The notes under the pieces are model-generated. The model was not told the DNA's origin. It made no database searches and worked only from the letters and a program-made list of their open reading frames with translations. Below, piece after piece: positions 1 to 19,110 of a stretch of 64,000 bases of DNA. Position numbers and translations under genes: made by a program. Numbering within the stretch: position 1 is the stretch's first letter; every line of letters starts with the position of its first letter. Where the stretch lies: contig NC_090792.1 of assembly GCF_040054535.1 (NCBI RefSeq), positions 1,721,001 through 1,785,000 of the forward strand. Direction: 5' to 3'. This DNA comes from Antennarius striatus (taxonomy: Eukaryota; Chordata; Actinopteri; Lophiiformes; Antennariidae).

Positions 1-7
1 TTTTTAA

Positions 8-6690
<6,683 letters not shown>

Positions 6691-6856
6691 TACATCCAAG
6701 TCATGACACTCACACCTACATATTCACCCAGGTTACAGTCACCAGTGTTCCTCCTCTGGAGGAAGGAAGCTGGAGAATACCAGGTGGGAACCCACAGACT
6801 GGTCCGCAAGTGGATCCGAGCCCAGGACTATCTTGAAGAAACTGCACCATCCACTG

Positions 6857-7817
6857 CACTTCTTCTTCTTTTCCTTTCGGCTTTTCCCTTCAGGGGTCGC
6901 CACAGCGAATCAATTTCCTCCATCTAGCCCTGTCCTTTGAATCCTCTTCTCTCACACCAACTACCTTCATGTCTTCCCTCATTACATCCATAAACCTCCT
7001 CTTTGGTCTTCCTCTAGGCCTCCTCCCTGGCAGTTCAGAACTCAGCATCCTTCTACCAATATATTCACTATCTCTCCTCTGGACATGTCCAAACCATCTC
7101 AGTCTGGCCTCTCTGACTTTATCTCCAGAACCTCTAACATGTGCTGTCCCTCTGATGTACTCATTCCTGATCCTATCCATCCTGGTCACTCCCAGAGAGA
7201 ACCTCAGAATCTTCATCTCTGCTACCTCCAGCTCTGTCTCCTGTCTTTTCCTCAGTGACACTGTCTCTAGACCAAACAACCTCGCTGGTCTCACCACAGT
7301 TTTGTACACCTTTCCTTTCATTTTAGCTGAAACTCTTCTATCACACATCACACCTGACACTTTCCTCCACCCGTTCCATCCTGCCTGGACACGCTTCTAC
7401 ACCTCTTTTCCACACTCTCCATTGCTCTGGACTGTTGACCCTAAGTACTTAAAATCCTCCACCTTCTTGATCTCTTCTCCCTGTAACCTCACTCTTCCAC
7501 TTGGGTCCCTCTCATTCACACACATGTACTCTGTCTTACTGCGGCTAACCTTCATTCCTCTCCTTTCCAGGACAAACCTCCACCTCTCTAGCTTCTCCTC
7601 CACCTGTTCCCTGCTCTCACTACAGATCACAATGTCATCTGCAAACATCATAGTCCATGGAGATTCCTGTCTAACCTCGTCTGTCAGCCTGTCCATCACC
7701 ATGGCAACAAGAAGGGGCTCAGAGCTGATCCCTGATGCAGTCCCACCTCCACCTTGAACTCCTCTGTCACACCTACAGCACACCTCACCACTGTCTTACA
7801 GTCTTCATACATGTCAA
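6857..7817 (-). mobile_element. RTE-clade LINE, 5'-truncated copy (reverse orientation)
   Basis: Read on the minus strand this is the last ~950 bp of the LINE found at 41524-44453. It covers the [11 protein letters not shown] reverse-transcriptase motif, the region after it with [13 protein letters not shown] and [14 protein letters not shown], and the 3' end CCCCTGAAGGGAAAAGCCG. By eye the two copies are about 95% identical. The coding frame is broken once near 7380, and the 5' truncation at 7817 is typical of target-primed reverse transcription. It sits in the ankrd6 3' flank and may contribute to its 3' UTR. Confidence 0.88.
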
Positions 7818-7834
7818 GGTTAGATTCGCATCTT

Positions 7835-7935
7835 TGATTTGGCAAAAGTTTTACGCCGGATGCCCTTCCTGACGCAACCCTCTGTATTTATCCGGGCTTG
7901 GGACCGGCACAATAAGACACTGGCTTGTGTCCTCT
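7835..7935 (+). repeat. Dispersed fish repeat fragment
   Basis: The segment with TTACGCCGGATGCCCTTCCT and GGGCTTGGGACCGGCAC is a sequence I recognise as common near SINE/LINE tails in fish. It abuts the truncated RTE. The exact family is not assigned. Confidence 0.4.
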
Positions 7936-8234
7936 TGCGGCTACATTGTGCTGAAAAGATGTTCTGTTTGATGAAGGACTTATTTTTCCCTCAATTTCAT
8001 TTGTGGAACTACATTTTCATTTTCCATTTAGCTGATGATGATGATGCTGGTGAGGAGCTCTTTCAGAAGACACAACATCATCTGAAGACTTTCAGGTGAC
8101 CCCAAATTCTATGCAGCCCACATATTTAGCCTATATTACTGTGTTTAAACAATTCTCTTTATGACTTAAGGAACTCAACCACTGCCACAAGGTTCGATAT
8201 TTAGAACTCTCCACCCACTTCCTAGATCATTAAA

Positions 8235-8268
<34 letters not shown>
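8235..8268. repeat. (TCTG)n tetranucleotide microsatellite
   Basis: About eight uninterrupted TCTG/GTCT units in intergenic sequence. Confidence 0.95.
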
Positions 8269-8814
8269 TGTTCACAACTGAAGAACCTTCCTGGAGGAGA
8301 GGTGAAACATTTTCAAGTTTACTTACGAACCCAGTTGACTTTTTTCAACTCAGATTTACTCACCATTGTACTGAACATTGTATTTTAAACTCTTACATGG
8401 ATTGGATTGATTTACGCAACCAACATCTTCATCACTGTGTTGTCATCTGTGATCATCAGAAGCAGTATACCAACTTTAACTTTCCTTTTTACCCAAAATT
8501 GTTTACATTACGATTTACACCCTCAGGACTTTTTACATACAGGACTTTTTAAATGTCCCCAAAGCCTGATGAGAACTTGAAAAACAGGATTTTTGTTGTT
8601 CTGTGTGTGATTTGTGGAACGACATGTAGTCCGGTCTAAAGACTTCAAAGTTCACTAGAACAAAAGGAGATGGACTCTGGCAGACTCCAGGCTATTGAGT
8701 TCATGTTTTTAATCTATGGAACTAATGAGAAACTTTCTGTTGCTGTTGTAGGTCAGATCTCTGATCTACAAATAACTGAATACATAACGTTACAAAAGTT
8801 AAGCACCTTCCATC

Positions 8815-9040
8815 TTGGCGTGTGTTAATCAGTATGGGGTGAGTGGTATAGGTGGTAAGGGCATCTTCTACTTATCAGAAGGTACGTAGTTCAAGCCGCA
8901 GTCACCCTTCACTCCATCTTCCTCCGCAGGTACTATAAGGGCTGCCCAATGGTCCTCAGGGATAAGTCATATGTGGAGAACAAATTTCACAATTTTGGAC
9001 TATGAATGGTTCTATTTGACAATAAAGCTTCTTAATCTTT
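8815..9040 (+). repeat. tRNA-derived SINE (degenerate)
   Basis: An A-box-like stretch (GGTATAGGTGGTAAGGGC) is followed about 40 bases later by a B-box-like stretch (GTAGTTCAAGCCG). The element ends in ACAATAAAGCTTCTTAATC, a short 3' tail typical of SINEs. Degenerate relative to functional tRNA promoters. Confidence 0.5.
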
Positions 9041-9104
9041 AGAAATTAGTGCTTTTAATGACTGATGTCATATTTCTGCATGGTGAACGCGGTTGCACAA
9101 CTGG

Positions 9105-9330
9105 ACTTGACATCCATCCATCCATGGATTACCTTGAAGACTAGCCGACCACAATTATCTCATATTCAACCACTTTTCCACCTTCTGGGCCACAGGTCTG
9201 CTGGAGCCTATATCAGCTGGGCAGGGGTGGGAGGTGGAGTCTACCCAGGATCCATTACCAACACGTTGCAGGGCTGGTCAAAATCAACAGGAACCCATTT
9301 CTGCATGCATGAGTACTTATAGTCAGGGTC
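9105..9330 (-). repeat. SINE 3' fragment, reverse orientation
   Basis: It begins with a CATC tetranucleotide run, the reverse complement of a GATG tail. It continues with sequence resembling the 3' half of the SINE at 10471 (the reverse complement of GGGATAGGCTCCAGC-type sequence is recognisable but diverged). Confidence 0.4.
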
Positions 9331-10470
9331 TGGCTGGTTGGACTGAGGACTGAATTTAAATTTTTGTCAGAACCATTTGGCAAACCATCTACAGTATAAC
9401 ATCAGAATGTGAAACAACTATCTGCTGTGGGAATGTAATTCTAGTTTTCTGAAAAAACCCAAAGCAAAGCAGCTCTTGGCTATATCCAAAGCAGAAAACC
9501 AGACTTCACCTGAAAATTCAAAGGACAATACTTGAGCACTGGCACTTTGTTCTATTCCAGGGTTAGTTGTAGGTAATTGAGGACACTAAATGAACTAAAA
9601 GCCCTAGCAGACATATCAAAACTGAGTTTTTGATGGCTAGTGTTCTGATGTCAACAGATTGGCCCTTGCTGTCAGTTAAGCCAGGGGGGGGCGCCTCTGG
9701 TTGCGTAACCCAATGATCCGGGTGTGACATGGGACGTTTGGCCTGAGCGACCATTGCAGCAGCTTCTGAAGGGAAAATCAAATCAATAGTTCATCGACTG
9801 TCAGAGCAGATGGAAACCTAATCAAAAGGCCTGCAGGCATGGCTGGTCTTTTAATGCTGCCCAGTGCCAGTACTACAATTCTGTTTTGAACTGGACCTCA
9901 AGGATTACAAGAAGTCTGTAATCTAGTTTCACTCTGAGTATTTGTACAGTCTACACAATGTATTGTGAAGACATTCACAAGAGAGAGAGATGTCTCTGAC
10001 TCTGACAGAATTGTTATACTGTATCTGTGTAGTGCATACAGTCTACTACGGTACACACTCCATCAGTGTGTACTGCATAGATTTATAGGGTGGCTGGTTC
10101 AAGACGAATCACAGATTAGACAGAAGACAGGTTGTTCTCTCTCCGGTACATGTGTTTAGGAACTTTCTATTGGTATTCAGTAATGTTTTTATGGGAAGAA
10201 AATCTGTGTGCTGAGCAAAAAAAAAAAAAGTTTCCCCATTTTGAGAAAATAAAATGATTGTTTGTCTTCTACCTTATGTGTGATGGTGCTCTAATAGATA
10301 GCTAAATAGATAGATACTCTATTAATCCCAGAGGAAATTGCACATGTCCACTGCTATGGTGGATTGTGGCTTGCTTCATATTGCATTGCTTAAGAGGGAA
10401 TTCAGTTCATCGTTGCAATATGAGCATGCAATTTTGTATTTGTATTTAATTGAAGAACTGTATTTTTTTA

Positions 10471-10833
10471 GGCAGCACGGTGGTGCGGTTGGTAGCGCTG
10501 TCGCCGGACATCAAGGTGGTTCTGGGTTTGCGTCCCGCTCTGTGCGGAGTTTGCATGTTCTCCCCGTGTCTGCGTGGGTTCTCTCCAGGTTCTCCGGTTT
10601 CCTCCCAACTCCAAAAACATGCGCTTCAGGTTAATTGGCCGGTCCCAAATTGCCCGTAGGTAAGAGTGAGTGCGTGCTTGTTTGTCTGTGTCTCTGTGTG
10701 GCTCTGCGGTGCACTGGCGTCGCGCCCAGAGTTTCCCCCGCCTCATAACCTCAGTCTGCTGGGATAGGCTCCAGCCCCCCGCGACCCTCAAGAGCAGATG
10801 AAGCAGTTGTGAAAATAAATGAATGAATAAATG
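10471..10833 (+). repeat. tRNA-derived SINE, nearly complete
   Basis: A tRNA-like head (GGCAGCACGGTGGTGCGGTT, then GGTAGCGCTGTCGCC) is followed by the conserved body GTGCGGAGTTTGCATGTTCT and GGGATAGGCTCCAGCCC, and by an AATGAATG-type tail. This is a well-known abundant teleost SINE pattern. The B-box (TTCTGGGTTTGCGTCCCG) is mutated. Confidence 0.8.
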
Positions 10834-10844
10834 TATTTTCTTAA

Positions 10845-11037
10845 ATGGCCAAGGCGGACGACCGCCCTCCAGAGTCTGGGTCCTGCCCGGAGTTTCTTCC
10901 TCAATGAGGGGGTTTTTCCCCACCACCGTCACTTACGCTTGTTCTGGAGGGTTCTGTTGGGTTTCTTTGTCTGTTAAAGCACTTTGAAATGTCTAATGAT
11001 GTGATTAAACGCTATATAAATAAAGGTTGATTGATTA
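10845..11037 (+). repeat. Dispersed repeat family B (LINE/SINE 3' end), copy 1
   Basis: Shares GAGTTTCTTCCTCAATGAGG, a GTTCTGTTGGGTTTC block, AAAGCACTTTGAAATGTCT and a TATAAATAAA...TTGATTGATT tail with copies at 40444-40648 (same strand) and 30761-30935 (opposite strand). The tail points to spread by retrotransposition. The parent element is not identified. Confidence 0.7.
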
Positions 11038-12793
11038 TATCTTGCAATAGAAGTAAGTAAGTAAGAGTGAGGGTCAAGCATGCTCATGATAATAATTTGG
11101 GTTAAACAAATTAATTTAACATATCCAGCTTTATCACAACTTTGGCAGTGTTTGCTCTCCAACTTTGTACTCGATACCATCCTTCAGACTATAACACTTC
11201 ATTACTGCTCCATAAGTACGCTTCTATGGGTATCTAATCAATGTGGGAATGATCACTTGAAACATCCTCGGTTTGATTGAATTTACACAGTAGGATACTA
11301 CTAACGCATGCACAGAGACTGGAAGGCATAACCCCAACATTTCGAATTACAAAATGGGAAGAAAGCTGTAAACTGTTCCATTACATTGTCCCCATCAGAT
11401 TGATGAATTAAGCAGAAGTTAATTTTGATGCATCTGAGTCCACTCTACATATTTTCATGTTGATGGTGTCAGAATATGTCCATACGCAAAACAACAACTT
11501 TTTATTAAAATTTGATATTGATGTGTGCTATTGATGTCACCAGCTGGAGTTGGCACTGCTGGTGTTGGTGACGGCAGGGGGGTGGGGGTATCGTCCAGTC
11601 AGGACGTGATCAATGCTCACATCCTGTGAACCCTGCATGTAACACGGGTGAGAGTTAACCAACACACGGGCTGCTGTAGCACACACAGTAACAGATAGGA
11701 GAGGGAGACAGGACGGCAACAGGATGCAGACTGGAGTATGAGACTGGTACAAGAGGACCACCATCACCTCCATGGGATAGACAAAGAGACGCTTCTGAAA
11801 GTCAAATTTGGCCAAGATGAAGTACATCAAGAGGCAAAGAGGATGACCTTACCAGTAACAAGTGCTGTAAGTTCTGATAAAATGTGACTGAATTTGCTTC
11901 TCTGTAACCCAAAATCTCCTGACAGAAAACAACTTTTTCACTAATCACAGAAAAAGAAATGTTTCCACATTACTACACAGCACAGGTTCAATGATTGTGT
12001 CAATGGGACAGCATGGGCTGTCTTGTGAATGCAAACAATTTTCAACAGCATAATGTATTTGAAAAGAGAACTGACACTTAATCTCAAATATTTTACTTGT
12101 ATCGTCAAACGTATTTTTGATCACATTGTTCCAGACCTTTAAAAAGACTGACTGTGGATAAAACATTATATATAATATACAAAGGTATAATACTGTCTCC
12201 ATATAGCTTCTCATAACAATGTAACAGGTTATAATGTCATAATGTCAAACAAATCAGGAGTTCTGATCACACATTACATACATTGATAATCATCTGATAA
12301 CCTTTTGTTTGGGTTATTCTCTACATTCGCAACCTTTCGATCTTCGTGGTTATCTCTAGCGGGAGGTAACCAATCCTGTTGTTGAAAAAAGGGCGTTTCA
12401 CAATGCCTGACAACAATTCATTTCTTTTCTTCAGCCTGATCAGGCTTTTGTTCAATTCCTTACTTTTTTATTAAGTCGGCCGTGCAACTCATAATTACAT
12501 TTACACTTATCTCACTCAGTCGAATGCAAGAATCACTTTCCAAGTGTAACATGGAGCGATAACTGAATGCGTCACTGACATGTCTTCTTGTAAGGTCAGG
12601 AGGTTTAAAGGTATATTACTTCCATATCAACTATATCAACTTACACCTTGATATGCTATTTAGTCCAGTAGTTGCCCGATACTATCAGTATATGTCTGTC
12701 TATCATCCATCCATCCATCCATCGAGTCGTGATTTGTTGTGTGCTTCTCCGCAGTTTGAAGACATGTGGCTCTGATGTGGTGAGAAGCTGACC

Positions 12794-15414
12794 ATGGGTG
12801 ACTGGAACCTACTTGGCAGCATCTTAGAAGAGGTTCACATTCATTCCACCATAGTGGGAAAGATCTGGCTCACCATACTTTTTATCTTTCGCATGCTGAT
12901 CCTGGGCGCGGCCGCTGAGGATGTATGGGATGACGAGCAGTCTGAATTTGTTTGTAACACTGACCAGCCAGGCTGCAAGGCAGTCTGTTACGACCGTGCT
13001 TTTCCCATCTCCCTCATTCGCTTCTGGGTACTGCAGGTGATCTTTGTCTCTGCACCCTCATTGATCTACATGGGACATGCTCTCTATTGCATTCGAATGC
13101 TTGAGAAGGAGCGGCACCGAAAACGAGCCCAGCTGAAGGAGGAGCTTGACGAGGCCGAGGTATCATTGGAAGAACATAAGCGCATGGAGAAGGAGCTGAG
13201 GAGGTGGGATGAGCAAAGGAAGGTGAAAAAGGCTCCTCTTAGAGGTTCTTTGTTGAGAACCTACGTCATCCATATCCTTACACGTTCATTTGTGGAGGTC
13301 TGCTTCATCCTGGGCCAGTATATACTCTATGGTGTCCAACTGAAGCCACTCTATAAGTGTGAGAGGCTGCCTTGCCCCAACAGTGTAGACTGTTACATCT
13401 CCAGGCCCACAGAGAAAACCATCTTCATGGTTTTCATGATCACAATTGCTGGTGTTTCACTTTTTCTCAATGTTCTGGAAATTTCCCACCTGGGAATTAG
13501 GAAAATCAAGCAGACACTGTATGGAGAGAGATACACGGAAGATGACAGTTTGATTTACAAGTCAAAGAAGAAGGCATCCTCGCCACACCTCTGTGTAATG
13601 AGTAATGTATCACCTCACAACGGGCCTTTGACTCAGACTTTCAAAGTGATTCCAGAAGTGGACATAAAGCCTCCTCATTATAACACTGACCCCCCCAAAG
13701 CCTACCAAAACACTCCAAGACACAACGTCTTGACTCATCTTGGACACAATCCCATCTATATCTGCCCACAACCTAGGTCTATGTTGGGCCAGAACTTTGG
13801 ATTCCCTGCCCCACAGTCTCATGACGGTCCACAGATCCATACAGTTACGTTAGACCACAATCCAGACTGGACTTATGCTGGATCCGTTGTTGAGGAAAAT
13901 ACAACAAGTCAACATGATGACCACAATGAGGAGGGGCACCCTCATCCCAGTCATTTTGAAGCTCTGCTGTCAGGTTGCACCTTAAGGCCAAGCACCATTG
14001 GAGGCTTGGAGGAAGATGAGCAAAGAAATTCAATAGGAAGTGAGCTCCTGATCCCCAACCCCAGGAAGACCAGCTTCATGTTCCGGCCCCCATCAGAGAG
14101 CTTGTCATCCATCAGTCACTCCGCAAGCTCTTCCTTACATACCTCAGAGGAATCTGATGAACTGGGCTCCCTGCAGGGAGACATGCCTATGATGCCACCA
14201 CCCGGTGGAAGAAGAATGTCAATGGCAAGTAAAGAACAGAAAAATTTACTCTGATAGAGGGCAAGACTGAGTAGGTAGATACTGTAGGTACAACGAGAAA
14301 GAGAGATAGAGATACAGTGATCCCTCGTTACTCGCGGTTAATGCATTCCAGGACCACCTGCAAATAACGAAATTCTGCAATACAGCGACAAACTATTTAT
14401 TTTACTATTTACAGTAATTTAAACATTTGTGAACCTTCCCAATACTGAAATTAAACCACCTTCCATCTGTATGACCTTTTCCCACATTCTTATAGATTGT
14501 TTAAAGCACTTTTGAGTGTTTCTTTAATACACAGAAGTGCGCTGCGTTCCATGAGTCTTAATACAAAAGTCTTTTAAACAGTTTATCAGAGTGTGGGAAA
14601 AAGTAGTACATACAAGGTAGTTTAATATAAGTATGTGGAGGCTTCATAAATGTTTAAAGTACCGTCAATAATAAATAGTTTGTCGCTATATTGCGGAATT
14701 TTGTTTTTCACGGGTGGTCCTGGAACACATTAACCGCAAGTAATGAGGAATTACAGGACTGTACTCCATTAACTCTATTAGTTGGCTGCTTTTCAAACTC
14801 AGTGCGGATGTTACAGTGTGTATTACATGTGTAAGTACACATCTAATAAAACACTTGGTCAAACTCTATATACCTAAATGTATCTAATGTTAACGCTGCA
14901 AAAAGGTGAGGGAACTTCATGATATCATGAACTGGCCCAGCAGACGTGGGCAGTGAGGCAGGGTACACTCCATGTGCGACAACGGCACATCACGGAGAGT
15001 GCATAACCAATATTTTTTATTGTGATCAAATAGCTTCTTTGACCATAAACTAGAAAATGTCATTACATTGAAACTTATTAACAGTTTTCAAATTAATTTA
15101 TTTGATTAATTTATAAATACATAGTACATTTCCTATGTGTTCAAAACATTTTTGTGTCTCTTAATTTCCCTTCGGGGATCAGATTAGTATATATATACAA
15201 TATTACATATAACATTCTAGAGGTACTCAATTTGTGAAGATTCATAGAAATACTTTACTCGCTGTTATTTTTATGCTGTTAACATAATATTTTTATTAAT
15301 AGTCTATAATTTAATTATTCAAGTAGCAATGGATTAAAATATGATGAATGTTTTTTTGTGTTGTGTTTTTTTCAGAGCATGTTTCTGGATATATCCTCCA
15401 TCATGAAGAAGTAA
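12794..15414 (+). CDS. gja10: Connexin, GJA10 type (Cx57/Cx62-like), 2 coding exons
   Basis: Proposed join 12794-14224 and 15376-15414 (489 aa). The start ATG lies in GACCATGG, 40 nt after an acceptor, so a non-coding first exon is likely. Gap-junction subunit of the plasma membrane; GJA10 connexins couple retinal horizontal cells. Visible: N-terminus [17 protein letters not shown]1 about 22-42; extracellular loop 1 with C-x6-C-x3-C ([12 protein letters not shown]); TM2 about 76-98; charged cytoplasmic loop; TM3 from [11 protein letters not shown]; loop 2 with C-x4-C-x5-C ([12 protein letters not shown]); TM4 about 215-237; a long Ser/His/Pro-rich tail. If unspliced, the first exon reads through to a stop at 14252-14254, ending [10 protein letters not shown]. 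Splicing from ATG|GCAAGT to CAG|AGC replaces this with [12 protein letters not shown]. As I recall, the mouse Cx57 coding region is split the same way, with the last 12 residues on a separate exon. The connexin call is near certain; the second exon is inferred. The teleost paralogue is not resolved. Confidence 0.95.
14315..14761. mobile_element. pogo/Tc1-like MITE, copy 1 (family C)
   Basis: Ends are inverted: the left begins CAGTGATCCCTCGTTACTCG, and the right reads CAGTCCTGTAATTCCTCATT on the minus strand. TA flanks both sides (14313-14314, 14762-14763), as expected of Tc1/mariner/pogo target duplication. There is no coding capacity. Related copies lie at 47055-47361 and 55290-55646. This copy lies inside the proposed gja10 intron. 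Confidence 0.8.
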
Positions 15415-17364
15415 AGTCATGGGAATAACGCCATGCCCATAGGAGTGGCTTTCCCTGCTGGCTCATAACAGGAGAAACTGTGACAATAACCCAGCCATCG
15501 ACACTGATGCTCCAAGAAAGTCACATAGAACCCATGACAGCCATCGTCGACTGCCAAAGTCCAGGATGTGTTGGATTTGAAGCACCTTATAATGCCTATC
15601 AGTGGGGTCAAACAAGACGGGATTTTTTTAAACATCCTTCAATGTGTCTGACTTTTTAAAATACATTTTAAACAAGGTGTGATGAGGCAGTCTCCTCAGA
15701 GTATCTGCTTCTCTGACTTGGAGCCTAAAATACTTTATACAAGTTACAGATTTGTTAGTATGTGTGCGTATAAAAATATTTATACAATAATTTCTTGAGG
15801 AATTATTATACATCATAATACATTCAGATTACATGTTACAGATTACATGTTTCTAAGAAAAATAATCATTTTGTCAATGGATATTTTGTTAAACAAAATC
15901 GCCAACACATGCTTTCTGTTTTTGTTTCTCAACAGAAATTACTTGAGAAAAATACTCTTTCTGTCTCTAAATCGGTCTCATATCAAATTAATATGACATG
16001 TTGCACATTATTTACCCAAAAAACTAAAAAAGTACATGTCATATGGACATTTAAAGACAAAAAAAGAGAATTAAAAATAGGTAAGTTTCAAAAAAAAGAA
16101 TGTCTAAGAAATGTTTTACCAAAATAAGCAGAGAGGTTTGAGAAAACTGGAATTGCTGATGCCATTGTCATGTACATCTCAATCATAAGAGGAGGAGCGA
16201 TGAATTATCCAGGTAGTTTATTGCTTTGAGACTGGTAAAAATAAACTCCACAATCACAACAAATGCCAAAGTTACCCAGAGTAAAACATCATTTACATCA
16301 TTTGAAACCACAACATGAAAAAAAAAGACAGAGGATATTGTTGTAGTCGTCACATTTCTGCTGGCTTTTCTTTTCTAGTCAGATAATCAATATACAGAGG
16401 CCTTATTTCATTGGTCACATTGAACATCATATCAGTTCTTACACCCTTAAGGTTGTTGTCATGGTAAATCAGCTGTAAATGCAGACTGATCTGCTAATTC
16501 TGCTAGAGTCTGGTGACTGTTGTTGTTGTATACTGTTTGTACAGAAGAACTTTTGTACCAAAAGGTCAGAAGTGTGAAAAACTATGATCTATTCATGCCT
16601 GCATTTGATGTTTCGTCAAGTGCAGATCGTTTCACCGTCCATCTTCAACCGCGACGACCCAATCCCCACAGAGTCAGATCCTTTCAGTTTTAGGAAAATT
16701 CCAGAAACATGTCTGTTAGTATCATGGCTATATTACACATTTCATGCATGTGTATTACTATTATTTTACATTTCTTTAGTACTGAACATGGTCAGATGGG
16801 TCAGATGACCATTTTATAACATACTGTGTCACAGCTGCAGGTCATAATGTTGCTTTATAACCCCTGACACAAGACATCCAAGCTGCATCAGCGCGCTTCT
16901 TACCAACTCATCACATTTCTAAATTGAGAAAATTTAAAAAGGATCTCTATTCAAGCTAATAAATAGACCTTAATTCTATTTTCAAAACACATAACACAAA
17001 AATATAAAGATAGTTACATTTTTAAGTTAAAATAGCACAACTGAAGTCAGTACATATTTGACTTGTTGTTCATGAAATTAAGGAAATAAAACAACTAAAA
17101 GGTGAACACAAATAAGTAGTATTAACTTATATTTTTTACATCTATGTATCGCCATAAACTCCAACGACAAATAAATAAATTTAAGTTCACAAGGATGAAT
17201 TTAAGTGAGACACAAGACCTGTAACATTCCAATGAGACTATGTCTAGCATCAGTAACATGAGTAGATTTTTTTTTATTAACAGCATAGATACATATGATT
17301 TTAATGTTACAATTCAATTATCAAACCGTCCAGTAATATTTAAGATTAATTAACTGGATTAATG

Positions 17365-17680
17365 AAATATGGGAATCTATCCAGTGTGAGAAAGAATTCT
17401 GTATAAAAATTATGTCTGATGATAACAAGTCACCCATGATGAGAAGTCATCAGTATGACATGAGAATCCAACAAGCATGAGAATCCATGCAGTTTGATAA
17501 ACCATTCAGTGTGAAAAAACCATTAGTACAACATGAGAAACCACCCAGTATGAGATTAGAGCCATCAGAATAAGAGCGTTAATCTCAGATGAGAAAACAA
17601 TGCTGCATGAGAAACCGTGAGTGTGAAACGAGAAACCGTCCAATGAGGGAAACCTTCAATATTAGATGAGAAGTTATGGA
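17365..17680. repeat. Degenerate short-unit tandem repeat
   Basis: Phrases such as CATGAGAAACC, CATGAGAATCC, CAGTATGA and CAGTGTGA recur every 20-30 bases without a strict period. This looks like an old minisatellite. Confidence 0.5.
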
Positions 17681-18489
17681 TGATTCCACTGTGACTCTGG
17701 CAGGCCGGCAGCACTCAGCCCTGACACGTGCCTCACCATTGACTTTTCAGCAGCAGATGAATTTGGCGTGTCCCTAAATCAATAATTGTTAGTGTGCTTG
17801 TTTGGCGCTCGGAGCATCGTGCTCTATTAGGGATGTTGGTGTGTCAAGAGAAATTGATCATTTTGTACTGATAACGTGTGAATTTTAAAATGTGTTTAAC
17901 GCCAGTATGTGGTACAAAACAGTTTTGGTATCTATATTTATTTATATGATAAGGGTCTGGCTAAATGCAAAAGTACAAATTCTATGTATTTAGAACTTTA
18001 GATTGTAAATAAAGAAACTGAAAAGTATTTTGATCCATCCCTCAAAACATGCAAAGTGCAACTATTTCTTTTCAAAAGCAGGATGCTAATTTTAATTCCA
18101 ACCCAATGATATACAATACACAGATCAGTAATGATGCTTATACTTGATATCACTTCAGCCATAAATGTTTTTTTCTGAAATTTCCCGACTATGTTAACGT
18201 CAAACACCAGCCACCGCTTTATTATTCAATATAACGACTAAATAATGTCATATCAGAGGAAGTGTCCTGCACTCTAAGAAATGATGGACTGGCTTAAACA
18301 AAAACAATTAACATAACAATTTCCATGGATATTTTTAAGTTATTTCAACTTATATAGTATTCAGTACATGCAGCAAGGCTACTAGTTAGACCAACTCATT
18401 TACTTTAGTACAATCAACTTAATTTTCCTACTATTTACAGATTGTGTAGTAACATTCTGACTATTAATTTGAATTATTCAGTTTCCCTG

Positions 18490-19110
18490 GGGTGGCAGTA
18501 GTTCAGTCCACTAAGTCTTAATGGGAATGTGGGTACCATCTATGCAGCTGCTGACATTGGGAAATTCTAAAAGAAATTAAAGTTACTAATCCAAATTAGA
18601 GGTTGCAGCACAATGTCATTAAGAGAATATAACTTGAAATTAACAGATTTCTACATCATTCACCTGCAATCCTGTGGAATTTCTCCTTGATGAGTCGACG
18701 TGTTTGTTTATAGGGAAATTGACAAACCGGGTCATCAAATGGACATTCCATGTTTGCTTCTAAAATATAAACTGAGTTTCTTAATGATCAAACAGAACAA
18801 GGGGAGGACTCACCGTCCGACAGAAAAAAATGAAACATGAGCGGCTTTGAAAGAGGGCGGAGTCAGAGGAAACCCTAGGTTTATGGAGCAACACCTAAGC
18901 AGGTTAGTTCCAGAGAGTGTGTTACCGTGGTAACAAAGGCAGTGGTTCAGTTTCCTCGCTTCGTGAAACAGGCAAAGGTTACTCCTCTGACTCTGGGTTG
19001 ACTTTCTTTGCGAAACTGCAAACTCTGGGTTTTCCATCACTTCAGATTTAACAAACTCGTTTTCACTAAACCTGCTTCGTGAAACAGTCACAGAAAAAAC
19101 ACACAAAATA
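18490..19110 (-). mobile_element. PIF/Harbinger-like repeat remnant (tentative)
   Basis: The stretch around 18840-19090 (with GGTTTATGGAGCAACACCTA and CACTAAACCTGCTTCGTGAA) resembles a widespread fish repeat that I associate with Harbinger-type transposons. No transposase or complete terminal repeats are visible. The 98-residue frame over 18810-19106 on the minus strand is part of this repeat and not a gene. Confidence 0.35.

Larger units (their letters stand above)
6691..12754. other. Intergenic region ankrd6-gja10, no host gene seen
   Basis: This includes the ankrd6 3' UTR, which runs into a minus-strand RTE fragment from about 6857. The remainder holds SINEs, a TCTG microsatellite and AT-rich unique sequence (11.0-12.7 kb). 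Open frames here are either antisense to the RTE or lie within repeats, and none shows splice sites or homology. A likely 5' UTR exon of gja10 begins at 12755, after the acceptor CTTCTCCGCAG. Confidence 0.7.

Noticed and set aside
6969-7757. 262-codon plus-strand frame
   Set aside because: Antisense shadow of the truncated, minus-oriented RTE.
15415-15660. Possible extra gja10 coding sequence after 15414
   Set aside because: No open frame continues past the TAA; the sequence has 3' UTR character.
18810-19106. 98-codon minus frame
   Set aside because: Part of a dispersed, apparently Harbinger-like repeat; no start context, splice sites or protein match.
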